DNA of 8,781 nt from Planctomycetota bacterium (GTDB lineage Bacteria > Planctomycetota > Phycisphaerae > WQYP01). Numbering within the stretch: position 1 is the first letter of the stretch; each line of letters begins with the position of its first letter. The translations under genes and the position numbers were made by a program. The notes beneath the pieces were generated by a model that saw only the letters and a list, made by a program, of their open reading frames with translations, was not told where the DNA came from and did no database searches. Of this stretch, positions 6,121 through 8,781 are shown piece after piece. The stretch spans positions 1 through 8,781 of the forward strand of contig JAJZGH010000213.1 in the NCBI GenBank assembly GCA_021798635.1, read 5' to 3'.

Positions 6121-8399
6121 CGGAAACGATGAATTTCCCCGAACCCCTGGCGCACAGCGCTCGCGATGGTGCACCGCAGCAGTCGTATCACGACCACGTA
6201 AGGAATGTACGCGCGTATTCCGCGTTTTTCGCCGAAACGGCAGCCGCGTATTCGCCCATGTTGCGAAAGGCTTTCCTGGATACTGTTGGGCGAACTGCTA
6301 CCTATCACGATTTGGGGAAGCTCGACGAGTTGTTCCAGGAGGTGCTACGCGTTAACGGTGAAAACACGCACCATTTTAATCATGTCGATGCAGGGACGGC
6401 CCATTTGGTGCGATTAAAGCAATTTGAGTCCGCCATTGCTTGCTACTCCCATCATCTTGGCCTGCCCTCTGTTCCGGCGGAAAAAGCCAAGAATGCGAAC
6501 AGCCTTAATCTGGCCCTGCGAGATACTAATCAACTTCCCGGACTGGGAATTTCCTCGTGGGAACGGACAGATGGGAACCTTGATTCTTATCTCGCGCAGC
6601 ATCACCGGCTTTTTCCGGTAGTGCCAGCCGTGTACAACGTCCCTTTTTCAGGCCTCGTCCGGCGGCTTGCTCTTTCCTGCCTTGTCGACGCCGATCATAG
6701 TGACACCGCCCAACACTATCAGCGAGAGGAGGAACTTCGCGGGCTACCTTTGCGGGCGTCAGAACGGCTTGCAAAACTTGAAAAATACGTAAGCGGTTTA
6801 GGTTCCGATTCGGCCGCGTTGACCGAGCCAGAGCGACTTAGACTTGCCATCCGGCGGAAGGTTTTTGAGGCCTGCCGCCATCGCGTTCTTGGTTCAGACG
6901 AACGAATTGTTGCTTGCGATAGTCCAGTCGGAACTGGCAAAACAACGGCCGTGATGGCGCACCTGCTCAAAGTTGCTCAAGACCGGAACTTGCGACGCAT
7001 TTTCGTAGTGCTCCCCTACACGAACATTATCGATCAGTCGGTCGATACTTACCGCAGGTCGCTTATCCTTGACGGTGAAACACCCGATGAGGCCGTTGCC
7101 GCACACCACCACCGTGTTGAGTTCACCGGAGATAGGTGGCGTGGCCTGCGACAACTCGCGCAGCGGTGGGAGGCACCAATCGTGGTGACAACGGCGGTCC
7201 AGTTCTTTGAGACGCTGGCTGCTAAAGAAACCGCGTCTCTGCGTAAACTTCATCAACTTCCCGGCTCCGCGATTTTTGTTGATGAGGCGCATGCTGCGAT
7301 GCCCATACCGCTTTGGCCGCAAATGCTGCAGTGGCTGCGCGAGCTTTGTGACGATTGGGGATGCCACCTCGTCTTGGCGAGCGGCTCGCTTTCCCGGTTT
7401 TGGGATTTACCGGATTTCCTTCCCGCGAAACAGGGAGGGAGGATCGCAGAACTGATGCCAAAGTCGCTCAGTGATGAGGCCGGCGCTTTGGAATGCCGTC
7501 GCGTTTCCCTGATGAGGAATCCCGAAGCGCTGTCCATTGGAGAGATCGCAGAATTTGTAGGTTCCAAACCGGGCCCCCGCTTGGTTATTTTCAACACCGT
7601 GCAGTCAGCCGCAGTGGTCGCGGAGTATCTGCGATTACATTGTGCGCAGGCGGAGGAGGTGGAACATCTGTCTACCGCTTTATCCCCACGCGATCGGGCG
7701 CGAATCATCGAACGCATTCGCTTTCGCTTGGGGGATCGCGACGACAACGCCTGGACTCTGGTGGCGACCAGTTGCGTGGAGGCAGGGGTGGATTTTTCAT
7801 TTCGCACTGCATTCAGGGAAAGCTGCGGCCTTGTCAACCTGCTTCAGATCAGCGGGCGAGTCAATCGATCTTTTGAATACAATGAGGCGGAGGTTTGGGA
7901 TTTTCGCCATGCCGGGGATAAATTCCTCACCCTCCATCCACACTTTAAGACCTCGCGGCGAGTACTTTCCCAGATGTTTTGCGAGGGCATTGCGAATGCC
8001 CATCACTGTACGGAGTCCCTGCGAAGAGAACTGAATTTTGGAACCGGTGAAGCGGAGAAACTCGCGAAAGAGATAAGGGAATTGGAAATTGCGGGAGATT
8101 ATATCCAAGTTGCAGAAAAGTGCCGTCTGATCGCCACCGACACGCAAACCGTGCTAGTTGATCAGGCGTTGATAGCCAGAATCGAAAGAGATGGCATCTC
8201 CGCAGTCAACGCGAAGGCCATCGCTACGGGAAGCGTCGAAATCTGGCGGTCCCGGATTACAGATTTACCCCTTAAATCACTCGGGGCAGGCGGCGAGCTA
8301 CTGGCATTATATCCGGATCAATACGATAATTTCCTCGGATATATGCGAGGGATTCTGCCGGTGTTGGATGTTAAAGATAAAGGTGCGAAGATCGTATGA
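6117..8399 (+). CDS. cas3: Cas3: HD nuclease fused to DExH helicase, complete
   Basis: This is the effector that Cascade recruits to nick and degrade the displaced target strand in an ATP-driven 3'-5' manner. The 760-residue frame is intact. The HD domain has H13 (LAHS), H25/H27 (YHDH), the HD dyad H64-D65 in TYHDLGK, H89/H96, H112-H113 (SHHLG) and D191. Helicase motifs are Walker A GTGKTT at 272-277, DEAH at 389-392, SGS at 422-424 in place of the commoner SAT, TSCVEAGVDF at 551-560 and QISGRVNR at 577-584. All metal and ATP residues appear present. The start ATG overlaps the cas7 stop, and no good ribosome binding site precedes it, so translation likely depends on ribosomes finishing cas7. 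ATG 6129 (codon 5) is an alternative start. Unusually for type I-C, this gene lies last in the operon, and it is distinct from the Cas3 remnant at the 5' end. Confidence 0.92.
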   Translation: MTETMNFPEPLAHSARDGAPQQSYHDHVRNVRAYSAFFAETAAAYSPMLRKAFLDTVGRTATYHDLGKLDELFQEVLRVNGENTHHFNHVDAGTAHLVRLKQFESAIACYSHHLGLPSVPAEKAKNANSLNLALRDTNQLPGLGISSWERTDGNLDSYLAQHHRLFPVVPAVYNVPFSGLVRRLALSCLVDADHSDTAQHYQREEELRGLPLRASERLAKLEKYVSGLGSDSAALTEPERLRLAIRRKVFEACRHRVLGSDERIVACDSPVGTGKTTAVMAHLLKVAQDRNLRRIFVVLPYTNIIDQSVDTYRRSLILDGETPDEAVAAHHHRVEFTGDRWRGLRQLAQRWEAPIVVTTAVQFFETLAAKETASLRKLHQLPGSAIFVDEAHAAMPIPLWPQMLQWLRELCDDWGCHLVLASGSLSRFWDLPDFLPAKQGGRIAELMPKSLSDEAGALECRRVSLMRNPEALSIGEIAEFVGSKPGPRLVIFNTVQSAAVVAEYLRLHCAQAEEVEHLSTALSPRDRARIIERIRFRLGDRDDNAWTLVATSCVEAGVDFSFRTAFRESCGLVNLLQISGRVNRSFEYNEAEVWDFRHAGDKFLTLHPHFKTSRRVLSQMFCEGIANAHHCTESLRRELNFGTGEAEKLAKEIRELEIAGDYIQVAEKCRLIATDTQTVLVDQALIARIERDGISAVNAKAIATGSVEIWRSRITDLPLKSLGAGGELLALYPDQYDNFLGYMRGILPVLDVKDKGAKIV

Positions 8400-8403
8400 T
8401 GTA

Positions 8404-8615
8404 CCACCGCCGGCGCTGCCCGCCGGGCGGGCACGCTAAACTTGGGGGGATGGGGGGGGGCGACGGCGACCGGGAGCGCCGGTGACTCGCAAATTTTTGG
8501 ATTACGCGATCACGGTTTCCGATTCGCTGCCCGACGGCATTATTCATCGGGAATTGTCGGCGGAAAATCTGGCGGGCTTGGCGTTGCCTTTTGCCGCGGC
8601 GTAATCCGATGAGCG
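8404..8615. repeat. Structured 212-bp repeat, copy 1
   Basis: This unit begins five bases after the cas3 stop and recurs from 8616. It contains the near-perfect palindrome TGCCCGCC-G-GGCGGGCA (8417-8433) and an outer pair of arms CCGGCGCT (8410-8417) and AGCGCCGG (8475-8482) that enclose two G-tracts (six G at 8444-8449, nine G at 8452-8460). A second long-range inverted pair, GGATTACGC (about 8500) with GCGTAATCC (8599-8607), spans the rest. The last about 55 shared bases are identical between copies. The GC hairpin without a T-run could act as a transcript stabiliser or Rho-dependent end after cas3. I do not recognise the family. Confidence 0.85.
8482..8604 (+). other. Small 40-codon reading frame conserved in both repeat copies
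   Basis: GTG 8482 opens 40 codons reading VTRKFLDYAITVSDSLPDG, then IIHREL, LSAENLAGLALPFAAA and TAA at 8602-8604. The same frame is open in the second repeat copy to the window edge, with L to T, I to V and D to G changes and two silent changes. GGGAG at 8472-8476 lies five bases before the GTG, a passable ribosome binding site. The C-terminal part is identical in both copies at DNA level, so there is no clear codon-level selection signal. It may be a real micro-protein, or simply an open frame within a GC-rich repeat; the second is more likely. Confidence 0.25.
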
Positions 8616-8781
8616 CCACCGCCGGCGCTGCCCGCCGGGTGGGCACGCTAAACTGGGGGGGGGCGATGGCGACCGGGAGCGCCGGTGACGCGCAAATTCA
8701 CGGATTACGCGGTCACGGTTTCCGGTTCGCTGCCCGACGGCATTATTCATCGGGAATTGTCGGCGGAAAATCTGGCGGGCT
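8616..8781. repeat. Structured 212-bp repeat, copy 2 (cut by window end)
   Basis: This matches copy 1 through to the window edge, with a 9-base shorter G-tract region (nine G at 8655-8663) and a handful of substitutions. In the palindrome, CGGG becomes TGGG; this would still pair as G-U in RNA, which hints that an RNA stem matters, though one case proves nothing. The outer arms and GGATTACGC are retained. More copies may follow outside the window. Confidence 0.85.

Noticed and set aside
8371..8646. Arg/Pro-rich open frame on the minus strand across the repeat.
   Set aside because: It arises from GC-rich repeat DNA, runs into the antisense of the cas3 end and differs between the repeat copies.
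8609..8781. Open frame from ATG 8609 to the window edge.
   Set aside because: The same frame is closed by TGA in copy 1, and its residues (many G, A, R) reflect base composition.

Overview
The window is a bacterial accessory region, probably chromosomal, containing a type I-C-like CRISPR-Cas interference operon that is partly broken and rearranged. No rRNA or tRNA is visible. The organism cannot be named from this sequence. A retroelement, a four-helix-bundle (23S intervening-sequence type) gene fragment, GC-rich tandem repeats and moderately GC-rich DNA would fit an environmental bacterium, perhaps of the Planctomycetes-Verrucomicrobia group, but this is a weak guess.

Region 1-712 is the 3' part of a group II intron. 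Domains V and VI, the branch-point adenosine and the 3' splice end are readable. The intron-encoded protein is reduced to an N-terminal stub and its reverse transcriptase body is missing. Region 713-1982 holds a spacer with an 11-bp tandem repeat and then two small genes I do not recognise. These two are coupled by a TAATG stop-start overlap, and the second (188 residues) may have an RNase H-like fold. A spacer with two hairpins follows. Region 1983-2132 is the decapitated N-terminus of a four-helix-bundle protein.

Region 2257-8399 is the cas operon, all on the + strand with every junction overlapping. In order it holds: a 52-codon remnant of a type I-C style cas3, cas5 (Cas5d type) with a one-base frameshift, cas8c/csd1, cas7/csd2, and a complete second cas3 (HD nuclease plus DExH helicase). 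A well-placed internal Shine-Dalgarno site and ATG inside cas8c should produce the small subunit Cas11c. If Cas5 were repaired, the set would make a full type I-C surveillance complex (Cas5, Cas8c, Cas11c, Cas7 backbone) plus the Cas3 effector. No cas1, cas2, cas4, cas6 or CRISPR array is present in the window.

The notable point is the mosaic nature of the operon. The normal first gene, cas3, has been cut down to a mini-ORF that still overlaps the cas5 start codon, and a different, intact Cas3 sits at the 3' end where cas4-cas1-cas2 usually lie. Region 8404-8781 carries two copies (the second cut by the window edge) of a 212-bp structured repeat with G-tracts, nested hairpins and a conserved 40-codon reading frame.
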